From NCBI GenBank assembly GCA_025457915.1, contig JALOTL010000030.1, positions 1 through 32,486 of the forward strand: a stretch of 32,486 nucleotides of DNA, in the 5' to 3' direction. A program made the translations under genes and the position numbers. Origin of the DNA: Spirochaetota bacterium. Lineage in GTDB: Bacteria; Spirochaetota; UBA4802; UBA5550. The notes beneath the pieces were generated by a model that saw nothing but the letters and a program-made list of their open reading frames with translations, did no database searches and had not been told where the DNA came from. Positions 14,774 to 23,414 of this stretch are shown here, in pieces (the stretch's first letter is position 1; each line of letters opens with the position of its first letter).

Positions 14774-17062
14774 ATGCCAGTAAAACCTTCAGTTTCAGGT
14801 AAAGGCTCCGGATTAAAAATCTGGATGAAAGAGAGGGCCGGGATCATCAGGGAGCACCTGCTTGGAATATATCACGGCCACAGGGTATACGGAAAGACCG
14901 TTGATAAAATAGTAAACGCATTGAAAATAATCGCGGTCTCCACGCGCAAATTCATGGGTGACGACTGCCTTACCAAGGCTTCGTCAATAGCCTATACGGT
15001 CATAGTTTCACTAATCCCGACGCTGACGGTCATCCTCACCTTTTACTCCATTTTCACCGGCGCCGAAGGAAAAAAGGACGAGCTGTTCGCGGTGATATCG
15101 CAATTCATGATCGACCACAACATCAAGATCAACATAGATCCGATATTCGCGGCGATATCCGGACTGATAGACAACGCGGCCTCCATAGGAGGGATCGGCG
15201 CGGCGGTCATGGTTTTTTCGGCCACCGCCATGCTTAGATCCATGGAAAAGTCCTTCAACGACATCTGGAAGGTTTTCAAAAGCAGGCCTATCCTGATGAA
15301 GATAATTTATTACTGGGCGGCCCTGACCCTCGGCCCGCTGATGCTTATAGCCGGAATGACAGTCGCCACGACCATGACTGAATTTTTTTCCGCACCGAAC
15401 TACAACTCGGTGTCCGCCACGGATAAAATCTGGGTGGTCGGAAGCAAATCGAGGATCATGTACTGGGATAAAAACGACAACAGGTTCAGGAAACTTCCTT
15501 CAGAAAGGATAGACCTCGATAACCAGCGCGTGTTTTCATACGACCCCGCCAGGAAAAAATACGAGGAGCAGGATTCCCGGATAGACAAGATTGAATTCAA
15601 GAAAAAGAAATTCTACGGGGTCCAGTTCATGGGGGAAAAGGGATGGATCGTGGGAGAAGACGGATTAATACTCTCCACCGGCGACGGGGGCAACAGCTGG
15701 GAAATCTCGAAATACGGATCAATGAACCTGAACGACATACACATGGTGAGCGCAAACAGGGGATTCATAGCCTCAAACAGCGGCCTGATCCTTGAAACCC
15801 AGAACGGGGGCCGAACGTGGAACCCCAGGGAATTCCATGGAATAAATTCAAACTTCAACCATATAGCCTTCAGGGGGGAAAAGGGAATAATCACGGGAAG
15901 CAGGGGCGTTGCGCTTGTTACTTACAATTCCGGAAAAACATGGGACGCGCGGACCATACCGGAAGCAAAAAGGCTGGACAAATACGTCAACCTGAACAGC
16001 TCCTTCTTCATCGATGAAAACAACGTTTGGATAGCGTGCGACGACGGCCTGCTCCTGAAGAGCGTGGACGGGGGAACGACCTGGCAGCCGAACAAATACC
16101 AGGACGCAAGCTATTACACTCTTTTCTTCAAGGACGCGAAAAACGGCTTCGCCGCCGGCGGCAGGGGAATGCTTATATCGACAGCCAACGGGGGAAAAAA
16201 CTGGCGTGAAAATGAATTTCCGACCTACAGGATAAACAGGCTTGCCGCCGAGGGGGACAGGATCATAGCTGCGGGCGACAACGGTTTGATAATGACATCC
16301 AGGGACGGCGGGGAAACCTGGCAGGGACGCGAGGGAGGAAGCATAATTGCGATTCTCCTGAACTTTATAGCGCCCTTCGCGATAATCTGGCTCCTGTTCC
16401 TGCTGTCGTACATTTCACTGCCCAACACCAGGGTGCCCTTCAAGAACGCGGCCATAGGCGCGGCCTTCACCGGCACGGTATGGGTCATATTCATACTCCT
16501 TTTCATAGTATACATAAGATCATTCGCAAGGGGGACGTTCGCGGTTTACGGAGCGCTGGCCGCGATACCCCTCTTCCTGCTCATGCTTTACGCGTCATCG
16601 GTGATAATCCTTTACGGCGCCGAGGTCGCATATACGACCATGCACCCTGAAACGTACAGGAGCCTGAAAAAAGCCTTCGAGGAAAGAAAGGACATCTACA
16701 TATACAACGGTGTGGCGCTTCTGCATCATGTTTATGCCAAATTCCAGGCAGGTAAAGGAGCCTCGGGCATGAAGGAACTGTCAGGCATCGTGTCGATGCC
16801 TGATGAAAACAGGATCTATATCGATCTGTTTATTAAAAAAGGCCTCATAGTCCAGAAGGAGAATGATGAATACATGCCTGCAACGGTGCCGGAAAAAGTA
16901 AGCATATCTGAAGTGATAAGCAGCATCCAGAGGATCAGCTATGACATCCCGGACTCGGCGAAAAAAACAGAGCTCAGGTCGTCGATGTCCAAACTTCTGG
17001 CATCCATCGAGAAAAGCGGGACCAGGGTGATCGGCACCATGACGCTCAGGGACCTGATGTAG
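14774..17062 (+). CDS. YihY/BrkB-family membrane protein with inserted Ycf48-like beta-propeller
   Basis: 762 aa, against about 280-430 for ordinary YihY/BrkB proteins (inner-membrane proteins of uncertain function, once misnamed RNase BN). Membrane segments lie near 72-94, 136-155, 178-200, 523-548, 560-582 and 590-618. The family-typical stretch YGALAAIPLFLLMLYASSV and YGAEVAY are at 592-620. Between helices 3 and 4, residues ~215-520 form an insert with at least six copies of a blade motif like GxxxGxxGxxxxTxxGGxxW (GWIVGEDGLILSTGDGGNSW; GFIASNSGLILETQNGGRTW; also at 371, 418, 458 and 497). Those are Ycf48/BNR-type propeller blades. With a cytoplasmic N-terminus the insert would be periplasmic. 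The C-terminus (~640-762) looks like a winged-helix domain. GAGGAG ribosome site; operon with the protease gene upstream. Confidence 0.92.
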   Translation: MPVKPSVSGKGSGLKIWMKERAGIIREHLLGIYHGHRVYGKTVDKIVNALKIIAVSTRKFMGDDCLTKASSIAYTVIVSLIPTLTVILTFYSIFTGAEGKKDELFAVISQFMIDHNIKINIDPIFAAISGLIDNAASIGGIGAAVMVFSATAMLRSMEKSFNDIWKVFKSRPILMKIIYYWAALTLGPLMLIAGMTVATTMTEFFSAPNYNSVSATDKIWVVGSKSRIMYWDKNDNRFRKLPSERIDLDNQRVFSYDPARKKYEEQDSRIDKIEFKKKKFYGVQFMGEKGWIVGEDGLILSTGDGGNSWEISKYGSMNLNDIHMVSANRGFIASNSGLILETQNGGRTWNPREFHGINSNFNHIAFRGEKGIITGSRGVALVTYNSGKTWDARTIPEAKRLDKYVNLNSSFFIDENNVWIACDDGLLLKSVDGGTTWQPNKYQDASYYTLFFKDAKNGFAAGGRGMLISTANGGKNWRENEFPTYRINRLAAEGDRIIAAGDNGLIMTSRDGGETWQGREGGSIIAILLNFIAPFAIIWLLFLLSYISLPNTRVPFKNAAIGAAFTGTVWVIFILLFIVYIRSFARGTFAVYGALAAIPLFLLMLYASSVIILYGAEVAYTTMHPETYRSLKKAFEERKDIYIYNGVALLHHVYAKFQAGKGASGMKELSGIVSMPDENRIYIDLFIKKGLIVQKENDEYMPATVPEKVSISEVISSIQRISYDIPDSAKKTELRSSMSKLLASIEKSGTRVIGTMTLRDLM

Positions 17063-17069
17063 CGGAGGT

Positions 17070-17981
17070 TCAGTCGACGTAATACCCGAAGATAAACGGT
17101 ATGAGGACGAACTCTCCCTTGATGTCCTCCGGGATTTTCCCGAACGACCTGGAGAGACGTATCGAGTCCAGGCACGAGGCGTCGAGCGGCGTGTTGCCGA
17201 GGGAATCCAGTATCTTGACCTCGACCACGTCGCCGTTCCTGTTCATTATGAAATAGAGCTTTACCTCCTGGCTCGGGATCGCCATGATCCTGGTCCGGCC
17301 GGGCGCATACCCGCCGCTGACCGGGTTATAACTGCTGTATGCGGCGTTTGCCATGATGGGCGGATACCAGTTGGAGGCAATTTTATCCTTCATCTTCTTG
17401 AAGTAGAGAAAATTCTTGAACCTGGCCGTGTTGAAAGAAAACATCCCGGTGTTTGAATAGAATATGGCGTTATACTTCGTGACGCCTTTCTTGTCGGGAA
17501 TGAGGACCCTGTCGTGAAATCCCCCGGACCCGGTTGATCCGGTCATCCTCGAGGATTTGGAAAACATTATCGCCACTTCGGAATTGTCGCCGAGAAGGAT
17601 CTTTTCCTTCGATCCGCTGACCGGTATGCCGCCGGACTGCCCTGCCATCCTGCCGCCGGTCAGGAGCTGGAAATCGCGGGAATTATTCAGCCACCTGTCT
17701 CCCTTTTCCTTCGTTAAAAAACCCTTCGCGCTTGAATCGCGGTCGGAGAGCAGCGTCTTGTCGTTTATCACCCTTTTATCGTCCTGGTTTATGTTGACGA
17801 TGATGTCCCTTCCCGATATCCGGTTTTCCTTTCCAAATGAAAGCCTCTCCGGGTCTAGAACATACTGTATGTTTGGGATTATGATAGCGATGAAAACAAC
17901 AACATGGAAAAAAAATGAAATCAGGAGGGAAAGGGATATCTTCAGGTCCTCGTTGGTTTTTATCTTGTCTATGGCATGCAT
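17070..17981 (-). CDS. TonB-like energy transducer
   Basis: TonB/TolA-type protein (303 aa) anchored in the inner membrane and spanning the periplasm. A single N-terminal helix (LKISLSLLISFFFHVVVFIA, about 13-32) contains Ser and His seven residues apart, recalling the Ser-His pair of the TonB anchor. The middle (about 50-200) is Gly/Ser/Lys-rich and not Pro-rich as in classic TonB. The C-terminal domain (about 225-303) has the TonB fold pattern: EVKLYFIMNRNGDVVEVKIL, then DASCLDSIRLSRSFGKIP and a final strand. No ExbB/ExbD and no receptor gene is in the window. It lies 36 nt after the GlmU-like gene and ends 7 nt from the convergent YihY gene. Confidence 0.8.
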   Translation of the reverse strand: MHAIDKIKTNEDLKISLSLLISFFFHVVVFIAIIIPNIQYVLDPERLSFGKENRISGRDIIVNINQDDKRVINDKTLLSDRDSSAKGFLTKEKGDRWLNNSRDFQLLTGGRMAGQSGGIPVSGSKEKILLGDNSEVAIMFSKSSRMTGSTGSGGFHDRVLIPDKKGVTKYNAIFYSNTGMFSFNTARFKNFLYFKKMKDKIASNWYPPIMANAAYSSYNPVSGGYAPGRTRIMAIPSQEVKLYFIMNRNGDVVEVKILDSLGNTPLDASCLDSIRLSRSFGKIPEDIKGEFVLIPFIFGYYVD

Positions 17982-18017
17982 GGCTTGCTACCGTTTGCCC
18001 GTTCCAGCATTAATAAT

Positions 18018-19232
18018 TTATTGATTCCTGTAAAGATAATCAAGCACTGCCCCGAGAGAGTCGGAAAATTCCATCCCCCTTCTTGACATCATTTCCGCTG
18101 CCGTTTTGATGAATCCCTGAAACCAGTCCCTGTTCTCAACAGACGACCCGATGAACCACCTGAAAGGCGGTACGTGCGCCGGGGTAAGAGCGCCGGAATG
18201 CACCAGCATCGCGCCGGTACCGAGCACCGATCCGGTGTTGATGAGGGTGCCTATGCTCGCTTTAACGAAATCACCCACGAAACAGCCGACTTTTTTCTGG
18301 CCGGTATCCACTCTGCCGCCGGGCAAATGCACGCTGACGTTCGAATAGTTGTTTTTAAGATCGCTGTTCGAGGTCATGGCGCCCAGGTTTACCCACTCGC
18401 CAACGTAGGAATGTCCGATAAATCCGTCGTGATACTTGTTGGAAAAGCCGTGAAATATCGAATCCTCGACCTCCCCGCCGATTCTACAACAATCGCCGAT
18501 GCTCACGCCCTCCCTCACCCTTGCGCCGGACAGGACGCAATTTCTTCCAACGTAGCACGGACCCTGCAGGTATGTAAAAGGGTATATTTTCGTCCCGCCC
18601 CTGATGATCACCGGACCGCCACGAAGATCGATGACGACCTGCTGGTCTACGATGGCTCCTTCCTCGATATATAGATGACCACGCTCCCCGAGAATAGTTA
18701 CATTATCCGGGATGAAGGAGGTCCTGTTTCCAAAAAAATCAAAGTCGCCTGAAATCCTCAGGCTGTTTCCTCCGACAAGGTCCCATATGAATCCGACGAT
18801 CGACGAGGGGCTTCCGGTTTCACCGGGCCCCATCCTCCTTACGGATCCGTCGTTTATGATTTTACCGAAGTCAGAAGATATCATCCCGGGGGGCACGTTC
18901 ACAGCCACCGTCCTGCCGCCGATCCGGATCGATGAACCGGGCTCGAGTCCGGCGATGTCGGTCCCGGGATAAACCGTTGATGAAACGAGCAGGGTCTCCC
19001 CGTCTGCTGGATACTCGTTTATTTTCAGCCCGGGATATTTTTCCCTGAAGTACGGTGCGAGGTAATCCCTCGTATGGAGGTATATTTTTGATCCTGGAAA
19101 ATTCGACGACGCAAAATTTTCCATCCTCTCCCTGAAAGAAAAGGCCCCCGACCTTATTTCCCAGAGCGGCCTGGTAAGCGAGACAGGATAGAAACCGTCC
19201 GCCGAACCGTCTTCAAATATGATGATATTCAT
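18018..19232 (-). CDS. GlmU-like sugar-phosphate nucleotidyltransferase/acyltransferase, alternative type
   Basis: 404 aa. It resembles the alternative GlmU-type proteins known best from Bacteroidota, thought to make UDP-N-acetylglucosamine for cell wall and lipid A. N-terminus: MNIIIFEDGSADGFYPVSLTRPLWEIRSG, where the usual GlmU GxGTRM loop is missing and FYPLxLTRP-like sequence marks this subfamily. C-terminal half (about 190-380): left-handed beta-helix hexapeptide repeats (VTILGERGHLYIEEGAIVD; IGDCCRIGGEVEDSIFHGFS) and the acyltransferase-type GHSYVGEWVNLGAMTSNSDL. Lies 28 nt after EF-G2 and before the TonB-like gene, probably co-transcribed. Substrates are inferred only; no activity can be read from the sequence. 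Confidence 0.82.
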   Translation of the reverse strand: MNIIIFEDGSADGFYPVSLTRPLWEIRSGAFSFRERMENFASSNFPGSKIYLHTRDYLAPYFREKYPGLKINEYPADGETLLVSSTVYPGTDIAGLEPGSSIRIGGRTVAVNVPPGMISSDFGKIINDGSVRRMGPGETGSPSSIVGFIWDLVGGNSLRISGDFDFFGNRTSFIPDNVTILGERGHLYIEEGAIVDQQVVIDLRGGPVIIRGGTKIYPFTYLQGPCYVGRNCVLSGARVREGVSIGDCCRIGGEVEDSIFHGFSNKYHDGFIGHSYVGEWVNLGAMTSNSDLKNNYSNVSVHLPGGRVDTGQKKVGCFVGDFVKASIGTLINTGSVLGTGAMLVHSGALTPAHVPPFRWFIGSSVENRDWFQGFIKTAAEMMSRRGMEFSDSLGAVLDYLYRNQ

Positions 19233-19260
19233 CCGGATGCTCCCGCGAAACCATCGGGAT

Positions 19261-21369
19261 CTATTTGTTCGCCTCTTCCTCGAGCTGCTTGTTTCTCTCG
19301 GAAATCACCTTCTCGGCCTCCTTGCCGGAAATGGGATCATAATGGGAAAATTTCATTTCGAAAGTCGCCTTTCCGCTTGTCATGGCCCTGAGATCGATCG
19401 TATATCTAAGCATCTCGGCCAGGGGAACGTTCGCCTTGACGACGGTTATGTTGCTTCCGCCGCCCTCGGTGTTGTCCATTCCAAGTACCCTTCCCCTCCT
19501 GCTTGTTATATCATTCAGTATGTCGCCGACGAAATCCTTTTCCACGTAGATGCTGACCTCCATGATCGGCTCAAGCAGCTGCGGCCCCGCGGTCTCCATG
19601 CCCTTTTTAAGAGCGGACCTTGCCGCGATCTTGAATGACATCTCGGATGAGTCAACGTCGTGATACGAACCGTAATAGAGCTCGACCCAGAGGTCCACGA
19701 CCGGGAATTTGGCAAGAACGCCTTCCTCCATGCCCTCAACAACTCCCTTCTGCACCCCGGGGATATACTGCTTCGGCACGACCCCGCCGACTATGCTGTC
19801 CTTGAATTCGTACCCGCCTCCCCTGGCGAGGGGAGCGACCCTCAGGAAAACCTCGCCGTACTGTCCGTGTCCCCCTGACTGTTTCTTGTGCTTGTACTGG
19901 GCCTCGGCCTTTTTCGTAATGGTCTCCCTGTAGGCCACCCTCGGCACCTTCGTGTTTACGTCTATCTTATTCTTTTCCTTCAATGTCTTGAGTATTACTC
20001 CGAGCTGGAGCTCTCCCATGCCGGACAGCACGGACTCCCTCGTTTCGGAATTGAATGAATATGTTATGGTCGGGTTCTCATCGGTTATCCTGGAGAAGTA
20101 CTGGCCCACCTTGTCCTCGTCGGCCTTGTTTACGGCAGAGATCGCATACGAGAAAACCGGCTGCGGAAAATTGATTACCGGCAGCAGCACCGGGTTCTTC
20201 GAATCGCAAAGCGTTTCGCCGGTGCAGGTCCTGTCGAGCTTCACGACAACGCCTATATCGCCGCAGTTGAGTCTGGGTACTTCCTCCTGCTTGTTTCCTA
20301 TCATGGTGTAAAGCTTGGTTATCCTTTCCTTCGCGTTTTCAGAGGAGTTCAGGACCTCGGTGTCTGGCCCCAGGCATCCGGAAGTGATTTTCAGGTAATT
20401 GGATCTTCCGGCGAACTGGTCGATATAGGTCTTCCAGACTACGGCCGAAAAGGGCTCGCCTGAAGAGGCCTTGACTGAAATTTCTTTTTTATCATTGGGG
20501 TTTGTACCCCTGTATTCCTTTTTCATGGCAGGCGACGGGCAGTAATTTTTTATCAAGTTCAGAAGGTTCTTTATGCCGATGAGCCTGGACGACGATCCGC
20601 AGACGACCGGATGCACCTTGGCCTTCTCGATCTGCGCCCTGAGCCCCTTCTTCATCTCCTCCTCTGTGAGTTTTTCGCCCTCAAGAAATTTTTCTATCAG
20701 GGCGTCGTCGCCCTCCGCGGCCAGCTCCTCGATCCTCGTCCTTTCCGAATCGGCGGCCTCCTTCATGTCCGCGGGTATATCGGCCAGGGTCACCTCCTTG
20801 CCGTTGCCTTTAGGCGTGGCCAGCTTCATGTCCATCGTGTCGATAACGCCGGAAATCTTGTCGCCCTCTCCCATGGGCAGGCAGACTGACGCGGTATTGG
20901 CCTTCAGCCCGGCCTGAAGGGACTCTATTATCTTTGAAAACCCCGCCCTCTCCTTGTCCATCTTGTTGACGAATATGATTCTGGGTATGTTATGCTCGGT
21001 CAGATACCTCCAGGCCTTTTCCGTCTCTATCTGCACGCCGTCGACGGAATCCACCACGAGTATGACGGCCTCCGACGCCTGGACCGCGGCCCTTGTCTCG
21101 CCGATAAAATCGGCCGTGCCCGGCGTATCGAGTATGTTGATTTTCACATCATCTATTTCAACGAAACCGAGCGAGCTCCTGATGGAAATTTTTCTCTCCT
21201 TTTCCTCCTCGTCGAAGTCTGAAGTCAGGGTGCCGCTGTCGGGGCTGCCGATCTTGTCGATTTTTCCGCCGACAAAGAGCATGGCGTCAAAAAGGGTGGA
21301 TTTGCCGGTACCTCCGTGTCCGATAATGGCCACATTTCTTATCTGCTCGGTTTTGTATTCCTTTACCAT
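19261..21369 (-). CDS. Elongation factor G-like GTPase (EF-G2 type)
   Basis: Second-type EF-G (702 aa) with all five EF-G domains. Domain I: P-loop GHGGTGKST (17-25), the EF-G2 form in place of AHIDAGKT; switch II DTPGTADF (81-88); NKMD (135-138). Domain IV: GGHGQYGEVFLRV and GVVPKQYIPGVQKGV; C-terminal domain with EPIMEVSIYV and RRGRVLGMD. In translational EF-G, switch II reads DTPGHVDF and the His triggers GTP hydrolysis. Here that position is Thr85, as non-His residues are also found in other EF-G2 proteins. So this is probably a paralog of the main EF-G with an auxiliary or unknown role. GGAGG ribosome site, own promoter; heads a minus-strand unit with the GlmU-like and TonB-like genes. 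Confidence 0.92.
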   Translation of the reverse strand: MVKEYKTEQIRNVAIIGHGGTGKSTLFDAMLFVGGKIDKIGSPDSGTLTSDFDEEEKERKISIRSSLGFVEIDDVKINILDTPGTADFIGETRAAVQASEAVILVVDSVDGVQIETEKAWRYLTEHNIPRIIFVNKMDKERAGFSKIIESLQAGLKANTASVCLPMGEGDKISGVIDTMDMKLATPKGNGKEVTLADIPADMKEAADSERTRIEELAAEGDDALIEKFLEGEKLTEEEMKKGLRAQIEKAKVHPVVCGSSSRLIGIKNLLNLIKNYCPSPAMKKEYRGTNPNDKKEISVKASSGEPFSAVVWKTYIDQFAGRSNYLKITSGCLGPDTEVLNSSENAKERITKLYTMIGNKQEEVPRLNCGDIGVVVKLDRTCTGETLCDSKNPVLLPVINFPQPVFSYAISAVNKADEDKVGQYFSRITDENPTITYSFNSETRESVLSGMGELQLGVILKTLKEKNKIDVNTKVPRVAYRETITKKAEAQYKHKKQSGGHGQYGEVFLRVAPLARGGGYEFKDSIVGGVVPKQYIPGVQKGVVEGMEEGVLAKFPVVDLWVELYYGSYHDVDSSEMSFKIAARSALKKGMETAGPQLLEPIMEVSIYVEKDFVGDILNDITSRRGRVLGMDNTEGGGSNITVVKANVPLAEMLRYTIDLRAMTSGKATFEMKFSHYDPISGKEAEKVISERNKQLEEEANK

Positions 21370-21429
21370 AGAAAACCTCCAAAAACGACTTATATGATGA
21401 CAGAGCCCCCGGAAACCAAATCAGGATGG

Positions 21430-21457
21430 ATTATCAGGAAGTGTTTCGCCCGGTCAA
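21430..21457 (-). promoter_or_regulatory. Probable promoter of EF-G2 gene
   Basis: Minus strand: TTGACC (21457-21452) and GATAAT (21435-21430) with a 16-nt spacer. The leader to the ATG at 21369 is about 55 nt and ends with GGAGG. Confidence 0.55.
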
Positions 21458-21588
21458 TTGTTTGCAAAAAATAATAATACTGCGGGATTTTGTAAAGAAT
21501 TTTATTGTTGGCAATAATTAAACTTATGTCCATTTATGATTAAAAAAACAAAGGCCTGCCGTTTTTTTAACAAATTAAAAATTTTTTT

Positions 21589-21618
21589 TTGCACTTTTTT
21601 AAAAATTTTTCGTAATAA
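21589..21618 (+). promoter_or_regulatory. Possible promoter of PilZ gene
   Basis: TTGCAC (21589-21594) and TAATAA (21613-21618) with an 18-nt spacer; other A/T-rich hexamers nearby (about 21627) could serve as the -10 instead. Confidence 0.35.
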
Positions 21619-21675
21619 AGTATTAGTATATAACGCTTATTAATTGAATATAAACAGCATCAGGGGGAGATTATT

Positions 21676-22029
21676 ATGTTCGGGTTTAAAAAAGACGGTT
21701 CCAAGGATTCCAACAAGAGACAGCACAAGCGCGTCGACTTCTTCCAGTCGTCTTATTATCTGGTCATGGCCGAAAACAGGGCGCCGGCAAGCAGCGAATG
21801 CTGGTTTACCAATATCTCAGCAGGCGGGCTTTCTTTTGATACAAAAAAAACGGACATTACCGAGGGCGATGAGGTCAAGGTCCTGTACAAAATCGGCACA
21901 AAATTCAGAAATGACAGATTAAACGTACGTTTTATAAGGAAAAGCCTTGATAGCTTCAAGTGCGGCTGTGAATTCATCGAGCCGGATACTGAAAGAAGCG
22001 ATCTTATTAAAAACATGATCACCCATTAA
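21676..22029 (+). CDS. PilZ-domain protein (c-di-GMP receptor-like)
   Basis: Single-domain PilZ protein (117 aa). It has both nucleotide-binding motifs: RQHKR (RxxxR) near residue 15, and NISAGGLSF (the [DN]xSxxG motif) near residue 50, so c-di-GMP binding is likely. Strands such as DEVKVLYKIG and LNVRFIRKS, then CGCEFIEPD, complete the barrel. There is no signal peptide or membrane helix; it is cytoplasmic. GGGGGAGA lies just before the ATG. It stands alone between the divergent EF-G2 gene and the convergent aminotransferase, so its target cannot be guessed from context. Confidence 0.9.
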   Translation: MFGFKKDGSKDSNKRQHKRVDFFQSSYYLVMAENRAPASSECWFTNISAGGLSFDTKKTDITEGDEVKVLYKIGTKFRNDRLNVRFIRKSLDSFKCGCEFIEPDTERSDLIKNMITH

Positions 22030-22199
22030 GCTTGATAACGGCCTTGAAAAGTACCCGGGTTTTCATGATTTTTTAATAAACCGGGGAATTGTTAAAGGGA
22101 TTTGATTAAAAAAATATTCCGAGGATCAGATGATCAGGATTTGATCTTTCTCAGGTCATTATTAATGAGGAAAGCCATACAGGTTATAAACTCACTTTT

Positions 22200-23357
22200 T
22201 TAATCCTTCTTCCCGGATGACTCCCTGATATAGGCATCTATCCTAGAAAGGCCTTCCCTGATATTGTCCATCGAGTTCGCATAGGAAAAACGCAGGAATC
22301 CTTCGCCACCTGAACCGAAATCTATGCCCGGCGTCACTCCCACCTTGACCTTTTCCAGTATATTGAAAGCCTCCTGGTAGGAATTCCTGCAAAAATCCCT
22401 TGCGTCCGCGAAAACGTAAAAAGCCCCTGTGGGTTCCAGGTGGATCCTGAACCCGATTTCCCTGAGCCTTTTAATCATGAATATTCTTCTCTCGTTATAG
22501 ATTGCCTTCATCTTTTCGACCTCGTCCCCGGCGCTTTTCAGGGCCGCTATTCCAGCGGCCTGTACGAAGCTGTTCGCGGAGATCATGAAATTCTGGTGCA
22601 GCCTTTCCATGATGGAAGAAAATTCCGAAGGGAATATCAGGTATCCGAGCCTCCACCCGGTCATCGCGTAAAGCTTTGAAAATCCGTTCACGACGAATGC
22701 CCTTTCAGTAAACTCGAGTATGGACCTCGCCCTGCCCCCGTAAACCAGCCCGTGATATATCTCGTCGGAGAGTATCATCTGCCTGTCAAAGGAGGCGATC
22801 TCCTCCATGTTCTTTTCGCTCATAACCATGCCTGTCGGGTTTGAAGGGGAGTTGATCATGATGGCCCTGCTTTTATGGGTCAGGGCTTTTTTTATTTCCT
22901 CCGGCCTGTACTGGAAGCCGTCCTCCGGAAGGGTCCTTACCTGGACTGATTTTCCCCCGGCGGCCTGGATGAAATTCGTGTAGCAGGCGTAATGCGGGTC
23001 GGATATGATCACCTCGTCACCGTTCTCCAGTATGGCCAGCATCATGAAAAGCATGACGGGTGAAGTGCCGGATGATACCAGGACCCTGTCGGGCGTTATG
23101 GAAACGCCGTACTCATTGTGATAGTGCTCGCATATGGCCTCCCTGAGGCCCAGCATGCCCATCGCATGGGTATAATGGGTATTGCCCGACCTGATGGCCT
23201 CAACGGCAGCCTCCCTTACAACCTCAGGGGTCTGGAAATCAGGTTCGCCGACCTCGAGGTGGATCACCTTTTCCCCGGCCTTTTCCATCTCCTCTGCCCT
23301 GGCCATCACGTCCATGACGAGAAACGATTTAACGTCCGCGACCCTGTTGGAAATCAT
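22200..23357 (-). CDS. Class I/II PLP-dependent aminotransferase
   Basis: Fold-type I aminotransferase (385 aa) of the aspartate/alanine aminotransferase group; cytoplasmic. Seen: IHLEVGEPDFQTP near the N-terminus; the Tyr/aromatic motif HYACY; SPSNPTGMV (cofactor/substrate Asn); SDEIYHGLVYGG; the Schiff-base lysine in GFSKLYAMTGWRLGY; and the C-terminal carboxylate-binding Arg in FLRFSYAN. Substrate specificity cannot be read from the sequence. It lies 57 nt downstream of the broken dienoyl-CoA reductase-like gene and may be read from the same transcript. Ends 170 nt from the convergent PilZ gene. Confidence 0.92.
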   Translation of the reverse strand: MISNRVADVKSFLVMDVMARAEEMEKAGEKVIHLEVGEPDFQTPEVVREAAVEAIRSGNTHYTHAMGMLGLREAICEHYHNEYGVSITPDRVLVSSGTSPVMLFMMLAILENGDEVIISDPHYACYTNFIQAAGGKSVQVRTLPEDGFQYRPEEIKKALTHKSRAIMINSPSNPTGMVMSEKNMEEIASFDRQMILSDEIYHGLVYGGRARSILEFTERAFVVNGFSKLYAMTGWRLGYLIFPSEFSSIMERLHQNFMISANSFVQAAGIAALKSAGDEVEKMKAIYNERRIFMIKRLREIGFRIHLEPTGAFYVFADARDFCRNSYQEAFNILEKVKVGVTPGIDFGSGGEGFLRFSYANSMDNIREGLSRIDAYIRESSGKKD

Positions 23358-23414
23358 CAGCGCCTCTGCTGTTTTTTTCTTGAATGTTTACCGCCGCCGC
23401 CGGCCGTGTCAAGA

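Larger units (their letters stand above)
21370..21675. other. AT-rich divergent intergenic region between EF-G2 and PilZ genes
   Basis: No gene seen. The left part holds the EF-G2 ribosome site and promoter. The middle (about 21460-21600) is very AT-rich with long T and A runs, and the right part carries a weaker promoter for the PilZ gene. Confidence 0.5.
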
